Both the position numbers and the translations under genes were made by a program. Of a stretch of DNA of 64,000 nt, positions 16,929 through 24,925 are shown in pieces. A model generated the notes under the pieces. The model ran no database searches. It was not told the DNA's origin and was given only the letters and a program-made list of their open reading frames with translations. The DNA is from Oscillospiraceae bacterium (GTDB lineage: Bacteria > Bacillota > Clostridia > Oscillospirales > Oscillospiraceae), in contig JAFSJE010000089.1 in the NCBI GenBank assembly GCA_017439425.1, positions 1-64,000 of the forward strand, written 5' to 3'. How positions within the stretch are numbered: the stretch's first letter is position 1; every line of letters begins with the position of its first letter.

Positions 16929-18146
16929 TTACCCCACAATGTACACCGTGGCGCTGCGAACGCCGAAATTATTGCACTGCTTTTCCGTCTCCATAAAGAG
17001 GTCGATTATATCACTGCCGGGCTTGTCGCCGACTGTCGCAAAGCCGTATTCCCACGTTCCGCTCGCACCGACGATGTAGACCTTCGTCCCCTGTGGAAGC
17101 GTTTTCGGAAGCGCCGCAACTACGCCGACCTGCACCGGAACTCCGGAGGAGGTTACGTTCATCGCGGGATTCGAGTCGTAGGAATACGCCGTTGCGGTCA
17201 TCGAAATCGCCTTTGAGTAGTTGTAGACTGTCCCGTCCGCCGTAGTTATAGTCTTTGCGTCGGTGTCAACGGTGCAGGTAACGGAGTGAACGCCGTCCTT
17301 CGCGCTCGACGAGCCGGTACCCGAGGTGGAGACCGAAGGATTAGAGGCGGTGGATTTGCCGCTTGACGAGCTTGAAGAGGTATTCGTCTTGCCGGATGAT
17401 GTATTTGTCTTGCCGGACGATGACGATGTGTTTGTTTTGCCGGACGACGAGGTTTTAGCGGGCTTCGGCGGCTCCTTCGTGCCGACGGAGTAGACCTCGT
17501 CCGTCTTTTCCGTTGTCACCTCGCGGGAGAGCACCTCGAAGGCGACGAGAAGTCCGTTTTCATATGTATATCGGTAGGTCGTTGTAAGAACGCCGGTCTT
17601 GCCCTCGGTTTTTAGCACTACCTTGCCCTTTTCGATGCTCGAATCGTTCTCATAGAGCGTTTCAAACGGTATTTCCTCGTCAACCGAGCGGTCGCTTATC
17701 GTTACTCTGCCGACCTTTATCTTCATTCCGTCGGCAATCGGCTCGTCAGCGGCGTAGTTCAGCGTGTCAATATCCGCGAGCGTTATGCCGAGGCGCTCAA
17801 TAACCTCGCCGACGGTCGCATTCTTCATTGAAACGAGCGTCTCCTCCCCGTCGCAGAAGACGAGCACCGCGGGATAGCGCTCGACGGTGATGATAGTCGC
17901 GTCCGCCTCGTCGGTTATCTCTATATCCGCATTGCCGACGTTTATCTTTGCGCGCTCTATCGCCTCTTCAGCGCCGCCCACGCAGTCTGAGAGCGCGATG
18001 ACCTTGTCGCCGTCGAAGATAACGTAGTCGCGCGCGTCGGGGTTGTATTCCAAGTCGAAGGTTCTCAGAAAAACGAACGCGGCAATTACGACGGCAAGTA
18101 CGATCGCCGCCGAAAGAAAGATTATTGTTTTCGCACGTCTGCTCGT
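16929..18146 (-). CDS. YabE-like cell-wall protein: DUF348/G5/3D domains
   Basis: About 405 residues. One transmembrane helix near the N-terminus, a ubiquitin-like DUF348 region, a G5 domain, a Ser/Lys/Thr-rich low-complexity linker (17352-17453) and a C-terminal 3D domain with the conserved Gly-Asp...Asp-Leu-Phe end. Such proteins act on or bind peptidoglycan and resemble resuscitation-promoting factors. The start is odd: the first in-frame GTG (18179) overlaps the promoter -10, and a perfect GGAGGTGATC (18159-18150) is followed at 8 bases by ACG (18146), with no ATG, GTG or TTG in range except a GTG inside the box (18155). The boundary given assumes ACG. Confidence 0.8.
   Translation of the reverse strand, partial: TSRRAKTIIFLSAAIVLAVVIAAFVFLRTFDLEYNPDARDYVIFDGDKVIALSDCVGGAEEAIERAKINVGNADIEITDEADATIITVERYPAVLVFCDGEETLVSMKNATVGEVIERLGITLADIDTLNYAADEPIADGMKIKVGRVTISDRSVDEEIPFETLYENDSSIEKGKVVLKTEGKTGVLTTTYRYTYENGLLVAFEVLSREVTTEKTDEVYSVGTKEPPKPAKTSSSGKTNTSSSSGKTNTSSGKTNTSSSSSSGKSTASNPSVSTSGTGSSSAKDGVHSVTCTVDTDAKTITTADGTVYNYSKAISMTATAYSYDSNPAMNVTSSGVPVQVGVVAALPKTLPQGTKVYIVGASGTWEYGFATVGDKPGSDIIDLFMETEKQCNNFGVRSATVYIVG
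17352..17453 (-). repeat. Ser-Lys-Thr low-complexity linker repeat in YabE-like protein
   Basis: Three imperfect copies of an SSGKTNTS unit plus a Ser run, encoded by a repetitive stretch. It is a flexible wall-spanning linker between the G5 and 3D domains and likely to vary in length among strains. Confidence 0.8.
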
Positions 18147-18169
18147 TTTGATCACCTCCAAGCCCGGTA

Positions 18170-18198
18170 AGTGTACCACATAGGCGCAATTTTGTCAA
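18170..18198 (-). promoter_or_regulatory. Promoter of YabE-like/rsmA operon
   Basis: Consensus TTGACA (18198-18193), 17-bp spacer, TACACT (18175-18170). Predicted transcription start near 18163, only about 4 bases before the Shine-Dalgarno box, so the leader is extremely short. The promoter rules out the in-frame GTG at 18179 as the start codon. Confidence 0.75.
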
Positions 18199-18206
18199 AT
18201 AAGAGC

Positions 18207-18238
18207 AAAAATCCCGCGGGAAAGCCCGCGGGATTTTT
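18207..18238. terminator. Hairpin, left copy of duplicated terminator
   Basis: Perfect 14-bp stem (18207-18220 with 18225-18238), AAAG loop and five A/T residues at each base. A 33-bp segment (18208-18240) is repeated exactly at 18402-18434. It lies just upstream of the YabE-like promoter. Confidence 0.8.
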
Positions 18239-18239
18239 A

Positions 18240-18400
18240 GACTGTAGACAAAATGGAAAAAGCGTTGGATAAAGGAGGCGGGGATCTGTGAAGGGGCCGG
18301 CCAAGAGGCCCCTTCACGTCGCAAAGCCCGCCCGCAGGCGTCATATTTTGCGCTCAGAGTGCGCAAAATATGTTCGATGCGGAGACTTTGTCGACGCATT
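18240..18400. repeat. Cluster of inverted repeats between two terminator copies
   Basis: Two perfect hairpins: 11-bp stem 18288-18298/18307-18317 (GTGAAGGGGCC type) and 12-bp stem 18342-18353/18361-18372 (CATATTTTGCGC type). There is also a 5-bp stem 18377-18381/18395-18399. No protein gene is convincing here. Read on +, a 48-codon frame starts at GTG 18288 behind AAAGGAGG and ends in the right terminator copy, but it is made mostly of hairpin sequence. The block looks like a dispersed hairpin element (REP-like or a small non-autonomous repeat) or a structured RNA. Confidence 0.6.
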
Positions 18401-18401
18401 G

Positions 18402-18431
18402 AAAATCCCGCGGGAAAGCCCGCGGGATTTT
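18402..18431 (-). terminator. Terminator of pckG, right copy of duplicated hairpin
   Basis: 13-bp perfect stem (18402-18414 with 18419-18431), AAAG loop, T tract on the - strand. It lies 12 bases after the pckG stop and is identical over 33 bp to 18208-18240. Confidence 0.85.
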
Positions 18432-18443
18432 TAGTTTCTTCAA

Positions 18444-20216
18444 TTACTGGAGGTTCTTCTTGAGAGTCTCGAGGTTCTCTGCGAGCTCCTTCGGGAGCTT
18501 GCCCTCGCCGACCTGATTGAACCACTCCTCGATGGAGGCAGCCTCCTGCTTCCAGACCTCCTTATCAACGGTAAGGAGCTCCTTGAGGGTCTCGGGGCTG
18601 ACCTCGTCCTCAATGCCCTCGAGGTTGATGTCCTCGGGCTTGGGAAGGTAGCCGATCGGAGTCTCGACTGCGTCGACCTCGTCGAAGCAGCGCTTGAGGA
18701 TCCACTCGACAACGCGCATATTGTCGCCGAAGCCCGGCCACATGAAGTTGCCGTTGTCATCGGTACGGAACCAGTTGACGTGGAAGATCTTCGGAAGGTT
18801 GGGAACGGACTTGCCCATATCGATCCAGTGCTGCCAATAGTCAGCGACATGGTAGCCGATGAACGGACGCATGCTCATAGGATCGCGGCGGACTACGCCG
18901 ACAGCGCCGGTAGCGGCAGCGGTGGTCTCGGAGGCAACGGTTGCGCCAACGAATACGCCATGGTTCCAGTCACGGGACTGATATACGAGCGGAGCGCACT
19001 TAGCACGGCGGCCGCCGAAGAGCATAGCGCTGATGGGAACGCCGTTGGGGTTATTGTACTCCTTGGAGAGGCAGGGGCAGTTCACTGCGGGAGCGGTGAA
19101 GCGGGAGTTGGGATGAGCGCCCTTGGTGCCATCCTTCGGATCCCACGGCTCGCCCTTCCAGTTGAGAGCTCCCTCGGGAGGATTCTTGTCCATACCCTCC
19201 CACCAGACGGTTCCGTCCGGCTTGAGGACGACGTTGGTGAAGATGGTGTTCTTCTTGGTGGAGAGCATTGCGTTGGGGTTGGACTTCATGCTGGTGCCGG
19301 GCGCAACGCCGAAGAAGCCGTTCTCGGGGTTGACTGCCCAGAGGCGTCCGTCAGGACCCGGGCGGATCCAAGCGATATCGTCGCCGACTGTCCAGCACTT
19401 CCAGCCCTTCTTCTGATAGCTCTCGGGCGGGATGATCATTGCGAGGTTGGTCTTGCCGCAGGCAGAGGGGAACGCGCCGGTGATGTAGCGAACCTCGCCC
19501 TGAGGATTCTCAACGCCGAGGATGAGCATATGCTCAGCCATCCAGCCCTCACGACGGCCGAGGTTGGAGGCGATGCGGAGTGCGAAGCACTTCTTGCCGA
19601 GAAGGACGTTTCCGCCGTAGCCGGAGTTGACAGACCAGATGGTGTTGTCCTGCGGGAAGTGAACGATGTAGCGCTTCTCCTCGTCGAGGTCAGCCTTGGC
19701 GTGGAGACCCTTGATGAAGTCGGGGCTGTCTCCGAGAGCATCGAAAACGGCCTTGCCCATACGGGTCATGATAGCCATGGAGACTACAACGTAGATGGAG
19801 TCGGTAAGCTCAACGCCGTACTTGGCGAAGGGAGAACCGATGATGGACATGGAGTAGGGAATGACGTACATAGTACGGCCCTTCATGCTTCCCTTGTAGA
19901 TCTCGCGGAGCTTTGCATACATCTCCTGAGGATCCATCCAGTTATTGGTGGGACCTGCGTCCTCTTTCTTCTCGCAGCAGATGAAGGTGCGGCCTTCAAC
20001 ACGCGCTACGTCGTTAAGAGCAGAGCGGTGATATACGCAGCCGGGAAGCTCCTTCTCGTTAAGCTTGATAAGCTCGCCGGTCTTGTAAGCCTCCTGACGG
20101 AGACCCTCGAGCTGCTCCTCGGAGCCGTCGATCCAGACGATCTTGTCGGGCTGAGTCATTGCGGCCATCTCGTCGATCCAAGAGAGAACGGCCTTGTTAG
20201 TGGTTAACTGTGCCAT
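18444..20216 (-). CDS. pckG: Phosphoenolpyruvate carboxykinase (GTP)
   Basis: 590 residues, the size of GTP-type PEPCK (the ATP type is near 530). The kinase loop FPSACGKTNLAM near residue 270 and the SNPNAM substrate motif are clear. It interconverts oxaloacetate and PEP with GTP/GDP; in gut anaerobes it often runs toward oxaloacetate in mixed-acid fermentation. Codon choice is more uniform than in neighbours (repeated CTC, GGC, AAG), consistent with high expression. Monocistronic, with its own promoter and terminator. Confidence 0.97.
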   Translation of the reverse strand: MAQLTTNKAVLSWIDEMAAMTQPDKIVWIDGSEEQLEGLRQEAYKTGELIKLNEKELPGCVYHRSALNDVARVEGRTFICCEKKEDAGPTNNWMDPQEMYAKLREIYKGSMKGRTMYVIPYSMSIIGSPFAKYGVELTDSIYVVVSMAIMTRMGKAVFDALGDSPDFIKGLHAKADLDEEKRYIVHFPQDNTIWSVNSGYGGNVLLGKKCFALRIASNLGRREGWMAEHMLILGVENPQGEVRYITGAFPSACGKTNLAMIIPPESYQKKGWKCWTVGDDIAWIRPGPDGRLWAVNPENGFFGVAPGTSMKSNPNAMLSTKKNTIFTNVVLKPDGTVWWEGMDKNPPEGALNWKGEPWDPKDGTKGAHPNSRFTAPAVNCPCLSKEYNNPNGVPISAMLFGGRRAKCAPLVYQSRDWNHGVFVGATVASETTAAATGAVGVVRRDPMSMRPFIGYHVADYWQHWIDMGKSVPNLPKIFHVNWFRTDDNGNFMWPGFGDNMRVVEWILKRCFDEVDAVETPIGYLPKPEDINLEGIEDEVSPETLKELLTVDKEVWKQEAASIEEWFNQVGEGKLPKELAENLETLKKNLQ

Positions 20217-20269
20217 AAATTGACCTCCCTAATATTGTAAGGGTTTTTGACCCAAACTTTCATAGATAC

Positions 20270-20298
20270 AATATAGCACAAAATGTTTTTTCTTGCAA
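20270..20298 (-). promoter_or_regulatory. Promoter of pckG
   Basis: TTGCAA (20298-20293), 17-bp spacer, TATATT (20275-20270). The roughly 50-base leader holds a small GGGT...ACCC hairpin and a GGGAGGT ribosome-binding site. Confidence 0.75.
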
Positions 20299-20345
20299 TA
20301 CATCAATGTGATTTATTTAACCCACTCAGGGCAATTTATTTTATG

Positions 20346-20379
20346 AAAAATGCCCCATCTGCACTCGGCAAACGGGGCA
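20346..20379 (-). terminator. Terminator of the cdaA-to-rsgA operon
   Basis: Stem 20351-20362 with 20368-20379 (TGCCCC outer block, continuing through G-U pairs to an inner TGC/GCA), then five T residues on the - strand. It begins 5 bases after the rsgA stop. Confidence 0.88.
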
Positions 20380-20383
20380 AGCT

Positions 20384-21268
20384 TCACTTTTTTCTCTTGC
20401 TGCGCTGCCACTGAGGCACCTCATTGAGTTTCTCGTAAAGGCGGACATAGCTCTCGTGGCGGCTTTTTTCGATTTTCCCGGCTCTGACGGCGTCTATGAC
20501 GGCGCAGCCGGACTCCTTCGTATGCGCGCAGCCGATAAAGCGGCACGCTTCGATATACGGTCTAAAGTCGCGGAACGCCTTTTCAAGCGCCGCCGGATCG
20601 TCAAGCTCGCCGGACTCGGTTTCAAAGCTCGAAAAGCCCGGAGTGTCAGCGATTATCGCGCCAAAATCCGTATCGAAAAGCTCAACGTGGCGCGTTGTGT
20701 GCCTGCCGCGCCCGAGCTTCTCGCTCACCTCGCCGGTCTCAATCGCAAAGCGCTTATCGAGTGCATTCAGAAGGCTCGATTTGCCGACTCCGGAGTTTCC
20801 GGTAAAGGCGGCGACCTTGCCTCGCAGCAGCTCCTTGAGCTCATCTATCCCCTCGCCCGTCTCGCAGCTTGTGAGGCAGGTGCGGAAGCCAGCGCGGTCA
20901 TAGACCGCCTTCAGCTCAGAAGGATCTTCGAGGTCGGTTTTGTTGAAAACTATCACCGGCTCAACACCGTTATGCTCCGCGATGGCGGTCATCTTATCAA
21001 TCAGGAACGGATCTGTCACCGGGACAGCCCTCGACGCGACGATCACGATAATATCGAGGTTTGCCACCGGAGGGCGCATAAAGGCGTTTTTCCGCTCCAT
21101 GATCTCCACTACCATCTTGCCGCTCGGGTCATATTCAACTCTGTCCCCCACAAGTGGCGTCTGTCCCTCGTGGCGGAATTTGCCCCTTGCGCGGCACTCC
21201 GTAGTGCCCTCGCCGCTTTTGACGTAGTAAAAGCCGCTCAGAGCCTTATAGATTATTCCCTCTGCCAT
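20384..21268 (-). CDS. rsgA: Ribosome small-subunit GTPase RsgA
   Basis: 294 residues. An N-terminal OB fold (about 1-70), a circularly permuted GTPase domain with the P-loop GNSGVGKSS late in the domain, and a C-terminal zinc site (C..GCAHTKESGC) are all present. RsgA checks late 30S assembly. Its ATG overlaps the kinase stop by one base (TAATG). Last gene of the 14-gene operon. Confidence 0.97.
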   Translation of the reverse strand: MAEGIIYKALSGFYYVKSGEGTTECRARGKFRHEGQTPLVGDRVEYDPSGKMVVEIMERKNAFMRPPVANLDIIVIVASRAVPVTDPFLIDKMTAIAEHNGVEPVIVFNKTDLEDPSELKAVYDRAGFRTCLTSCETGEGIDELKELLRGKVAAFTGNSGVGKSSLLNALDKRFAIETGEVSEKLGRGRHTTRHVELFDTDFGAIIADTPGFSSFETESGELDDPAALEKAFRDFRPYIEACRFIGCAHTKESGCAVIDAVRAGKIEKSRHESYVRLYEKLNEVPQWQRSKRKK

Positions 21269-23133
21269 TATCCGTTAGCCACGAGGTTTGCGGAGGATGA
21301 GCTCGTTCTGCCGGTATCGGTATCATCCTCGCCAGTAGTTGTACCGGAATCCGGCTGCGGGGTCGGAGTCGGCGTCGGCGTCGGTGTGGGAGTCGGCTCA
21401 GGCTCCTTGCCCATGGATACCTGATAGGTAATTCTCGTGTGGATCGGAACGCTCTCGCCCGCGGGCAGGGACTGATATATAACGTAGCCGACGTCGTACT
21501 CGTCGGAGTAGACGTACTCGGGGTTCGGGGTGAGGTCATAGCTCTCAAGGGTGGTCTGAGCCTGCCTCTCCGGCGCGTTTACGATATCCGGCACCTCGAC
21601 GTAGCTAATCGCCGGGCCGGAGGAATAGGTGATATAAACGGTGTAGTTGCGGGTGAGCTGAGTTCCTTCTGCCGGGAACTGTTCCATGACGTAGCCGACT
21701 GTGATCGACTCGTCGGGCTCCTCCTGCAGGACAATATCGAGATCCATCTGGAGGTTTTCAAGGATATTTCTTGCCTCGCGGTAGTCCTTGTTTATGATAT
21801 CCGGCATGGTCACAACTCTCGGGCCGGTGGAAACCGTCAGAACAACGCTGATGCCCTCCTCCGACGGCGTGACCGCTCTGTCCGCCTTAGGATCCTGGCT
21901 GATTATGACGCCGGCGGGAACGGTCTCGCTCTCGGTTTCGCGGATGGTGAAGCTGAAGGCGCTGTTCTCGGGGTTATTAATTACGTCGTCGACAACGGAA
22001 TCGACAAAGTTCGGCACCTGAATCCTCTCCTCGGAGGGATTGAAAATATCCTTTCCAAAGCTGCGCCAGACGTAAACGCCTATGCCTATCACGAGAACGA
22101 GCACGAGGAAAAGACCCACGAGCATAGCGGTAGTACCGGATTTTCTGCGGTTTTTGCGGTAATCATCCTTTGAGGTATGGTCGCGCGTGATCGCGTTGCC
22201 GGTGCCGCGCTTGACGTTGGAGGAGTTCTTTGTGCCGGGAACGATATGGCTGCCGTCTACGTCGGTATCCTCGCCGGGAACGTTTGAATAGGTGAACTCG
22301 ACCGACGGATTCTTTCTGAACTCCTCGAGGTCGCGCAGAAGCTCGTCTGCAGTCTTGTATCTGAGGTCGAGATTCGGCTCCATGGCGTGCATGGTGATCT
22401 GCGCGAGCCCCTTCGGAATATCGGGATTTATCTCACGCGGCTGCAGCGGAACCGATGAAATATGCTGAATGGCTATCGCGACTGCGCTCTCGCCCTCAAA
22501 GGGCAGGCGGCTCGTCATCATTTCGTACATGACTACGCCGAGAGAATATATATCGCTTCGCGCGTCGACCTGCTGCCCCTTCGCCTGCTCCGGCGAGATA
22601 TAGTGAACAGAGCCGAGCGCCTCCTGCGTCAGCGTGTTCTGCGTCGCGAGCAGGCGCGCTATGCCGAAGTCAGCGACCTTGACGGAGCCGTCCTTCAGAA
22701 CCATGATGTTCTGCGGCTTTATGTCTCTGTGAACTATGCCTCTGGAGTGGGCGTGACCCAGTGCCTTCGCGATCTGCGACGAGAAGTGCAGCGCCTCTTT
22801 CCAGTTGAGGATCCCCTTGCGGTTTATGTACTGCTTCAGGGTGATACCCTCTATGAGCTCCATAACGATATAGTCGAGGTTATCCTTGCGGTTAACGTCG
22901 TAAACTGCGACGATGTTCGGGTGCGAGAGCATAGCTACCGCCTGCCCTTCCGCATGGAAGCGCCTTCTGAGCTCGTCATTTTGCGCAAGATCGGCCTTGA
23001 GAATCTTTATCGCGACAAGGCGGTTGAGGCGATGGTCAAGTCCCTTGTAAACGACCGCCATTCCGCCCATTCCGATGCGTTCAAGTATCTCATAGCGCTG
23101 ATCTAAAAATTTTCCAACATAATTGTCGTCCAT
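21268..23133 (-). CDS. prkC: PASTA-domain Ser/Thr protein kinase (PrkC/Stk1)
   Basis: 621 residues. An N-terminal Hanks-type kinase (about 10-275) has the glycine loop GMGGMAVVYKG, HRDIKPQN and DFG motifs. Next come a linker, one transmembrane helix (about 337-358) and three extracellular PASTA repeats (about 370-575) that bind muropeptides or lipid II. The C-terminus is a Thr-Pro repeat and an Asp/Ser-rich tail. It signals cell-wall state and, in Bacillus, spore germination. It is paired with its phosphatase gene, 21 bases upstream. Confidence 0.97.
   Translation of the reverse strand: MDDNYVGKFLDQRYEILERIGMGGMAVVYKGLDHRLNRLVAIKILKADLAQNDELRRRFHAEGQAVAMLSHPNIVAVYDVNRKDNLDYIVMELIEGITLKQYINRKGILNWKEALHFSSQIAKALGHAHSRGIVHRDIKPQNIMVLKDGSVKVADFGIARLLATQNTLTQEALGSVHYISPEQAKGQQVDARSDIYSLGVVMYEMMTSRLPFEGESAVAIAIQHISSVPLQPREINPDIPKGLAQITMHAMEPNLDLRYKTADELLRDLEEFRKNPSVEFTYSNVPGEDTDVDGSHIVPGTKNSSNVKRGTGNAITRDHTSKDDYRKNRRKSGTTAMLVGLFLVLVLVIGIGVYVWRSFGKDIFNPSEERIQVPNFVDSVVDDVINNPENSAFSFTIRETESETVPAGVIISQDPKADRAVTPSEEGISVVLTVSTGPRVVTMPDIINKDYREARNILENLQMDLDIVLQEEPDESITVGYVMEQFPAEGTQLTRNYTVYITYSSGPAISYVEVPDIVNAPERQAQTTLESYDLTPNPEYVYSDEYDVGYVIYQSLPAGESVPIHTRITYQVSMGKEPEPTPTPTPTPTPTPQPDSGTTTGEDDTDTGRTSSSSANLVANG
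21358..21405 (-). repeat. Thr-Pro codon repeat in PrkC tail
   Basis: About seven tandem Thr-Pro dipeptides encoded by a near-perfect hexanucleotide repeat. It extends the extracellular tail after the last PASTA domain and is prone to slippage. Confidence 0.8.
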
Positions 23134-23154
23134 TGATTATTCTCCCAGTGACCG

Positions 23155-23874
23155 TTATTTGCGAAGGATAACTACCGTAACGTTGTCCGGAGCGCCTCTG
23201 TCAAGCGCAAGCCTGAGAAGGTCGTTTGCCGCCTTATCCGGCTCGGCTGACGCCATTCTGAGCATCTCATGCTCCGTCACAATGTTTGAAAGTCCGTCTG
23301 AACAAAGAAGGAGCGCGTCGCCGGAGGTGAGCTTCTCCGTAAAGATATCGCTCTCGACCTCAGCCATCGTGCCGACAGCCCTCGTTATGAGGTTTCTGTT
23401 CGGGTGACTGTAACTCTCGGCGCGGGTGATCTCACCGCGGTCGATCATGTTCTCAACAAGCGAGTGATCCTTGGTGACCTGCCGGATGCCTCCGTTGTGG
23501 AGCTTGTAGCATCTGCTGTCGCCCACGTTGATAACGACCGCGCTCTCGCCGCACACAACCGCTCCGACAAGCGTCGTTCCCATGCCGCTCAGGTGCTCGT
23601 CGGCAAGGCTCAGCTCGTATACGGCGGTGTTCGCCATTCTCGCGGCGTCGTGCAGAACATCGGCAGCCTCGTTCGGCTGCATATCCGCGCGAAGCTTATC
23701 GCTTATCGCTGTGCGAAAGGTCTTTATCGCGAGGTCGGAGGCGACGGCGCCGCCCTTGGCTCCGCCCATTCCGTCGCAGACGAGGAGCACCCTCGGCTCG
23801 GACTCAGATATATAATATGCGTCCTGATTGTCGCGTCTTACCTTTCCTCTGTCGGTTATACCCCAAAACTCCAT
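23155..23874 (-). CDS. stp: PP2C-type protein phosphatase (Stp/PrpC)
   Basis: 239 residues. RRDNQDA near the start, CDGMGGAKGG and later Asp motifs (CSDGLSN, PDNVTVV) are the metal-binding signatures of bacterial PPM phosphatases. It reverses PrkC phosphorylation. It starts 4 bases after rlmN and precedes prkC, the usual Firmicutes order. Confidence 0.96.
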   Translation of the reverse strand: MEFWGITDRGKVRRDNQDAYYISESEPRVLLVCDGMGGAKGGAVASDLAIKTFRTAISDKLRADMQPNEAADVLHDAARMANTAVYELSLADEHLSGMGTTLVGAVVCGESAVVINVGDSRCYKLHNGGIRQVTKDHSLVENMIDRGEITRAESYSHPNRNLITRAVGTMAEVESDIFTEKLTSGDALLLCSDGLSNIVTEHEMLRMASAEPDKAANDLLRLALDRGAPDNVTVVILRK

Positions 23875-23878
23875 TATG

Positions 23879-24925
23879 TCACCTTGCTTCCTTTATCGTC
23901 TTTCTTCTGAGCTGTCCGCAGGAGGCGTTTATGTCCGGCCCGAGCTTTCTTCTGACCGTTACGTTCACTCCCCGCGACTCAAGTATCGAAATAAACTCTT
24001 TAAGATGCTCCTTTGTTGACGGGTGGAGCTTCGATTCCTCCACCTCGTTGAGCGGAATGAGATTAACGTGCGCGCCCATGCCCGCAATGAGCGAGGCAAG
24101 CCGCTCAGCATGCTCGTGCGTATCGTTCACGCCGTCAATCATCGCGTACTCAAAGCTTATTCTGCGCCCGGTCTTATCGTAATAGCGGCGCACCGAGTCC
24201 ATGAGCTTTTCGACTCCGTAGGCGCGGTTTACCGGCATTATTTTGTTTCTCGTCTCATCGTCCGGCGCGTGCAGCGAAACGGACAGCGTAAGCTGAAGAT
24301 CCTCCCCGGCGAGGCGGTCTATCCCCTCGGTTCTGCCGCAGGTCGAGAGCGAGATATGCCGCATCCCGATATTGAGGCACTCAGGATCGTTAACGAGCCG
24401 CAGAAAACGCATCACGTTGTCGTAGTTGTCGAGCGGCTCGCCGATGCCCATCATAACGATGTTCGAGATTTTCAGCCCCGAATCCTTCTCGGAGAACATT
24501 ACCTGGTCGAGTATCTCTCCGGCTGAGAGGTCGCGCACCTTGCCGCCTATCGTCGAGGCGCAGAAGGCACATCCCATGCGGCAGCCGACCTGACTTGATA
24601 CGCACACGGTGTTGCCGTGGTTATAGCGCATGACGACAGTTTCTACCGCGTTGCCGTCCATAAGCTCCCAGAGGTACTTCACTGTGCCGTCAAGCGCGCT
24701 CTCCTGCTTGCGGAGAACTTTCGGGTAAGAGATGTAAAACCTCTCGCCGAGCTTCTCTCTGAGAGCCTTCGGTATGTTCAGCATCTCATCAAAGCTCTCT
24801 ATACCAGTCCAGAGCCATTTATAAACCTGCTTTGCGCGAAAGCCCGGCTCCCCCATCTCCTTGAGATACGCCGAGAGCTCATCGAGCGTAAGGCTCTTTA
24901 TGTCGATTTTTTCCTCATTCTGCAT
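23879..24925 (-). CDS. rlmN: Dual-specificity RNA methyltransferase RlmN
   Basis: About 348 residues. The radical SAM motif CRMGCAFC (CX3CX2C), near residue 110 from the chosen start, and the family's catalytic cysteines identify RlmN, which makes m2A at 23S A2503 and at A37 of some tRNAs. I choose ATG at 24925 (MQNEEK) over the TTG at 24943. Neither has a strong ribosome-binding site, and both lie inside the 3' end of rsmB, so translation is probably coupled. Confidence 0.95.
   Translation of the reverse strand: MQNEEKIDIKSLTLDELSAYLKEMGEPGFRAKQVYKWLWTGIESFDEMLNIPKALREKLGERFYISYPKVLRKQESALDGTVKYLWELMDGNAVETVVMRYNHGNTVCVSSQVGCRMGCAFCASTIGGKVRDLSAGEILDQVMFSEKDSGLKISNIVMMGIGEPLDNYDNVMRFLRLVNDPECLNIGMRHISLSTCGRTEGIDRLAGEDLQLTLSVSLHAPDDETRNKIMPVNRAYGVEKLMDSVRRYYDKTGRRISFEYAMIDGVNDTHEHAERLASLIAGMGAHVNLIPLNEVEESKLHPSTKEHLKEFISILESRGVNVTVRRKLGPDINASCGQLRRKTIKEAR

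Noticed and set aside
17352..17453. Possible tandem-repeat array suggesting CRISPR
   Set aside because: The repeats are short codon-level repeats within a coding linker, without spacers.
18780..20207. 475-codon open frame on + opposite pckG
   Set aside because: Antisense shadow of a highly biased, strongly expressed gene; its composition (Val/Gly/Leu/Asp runs) is not protein-like.
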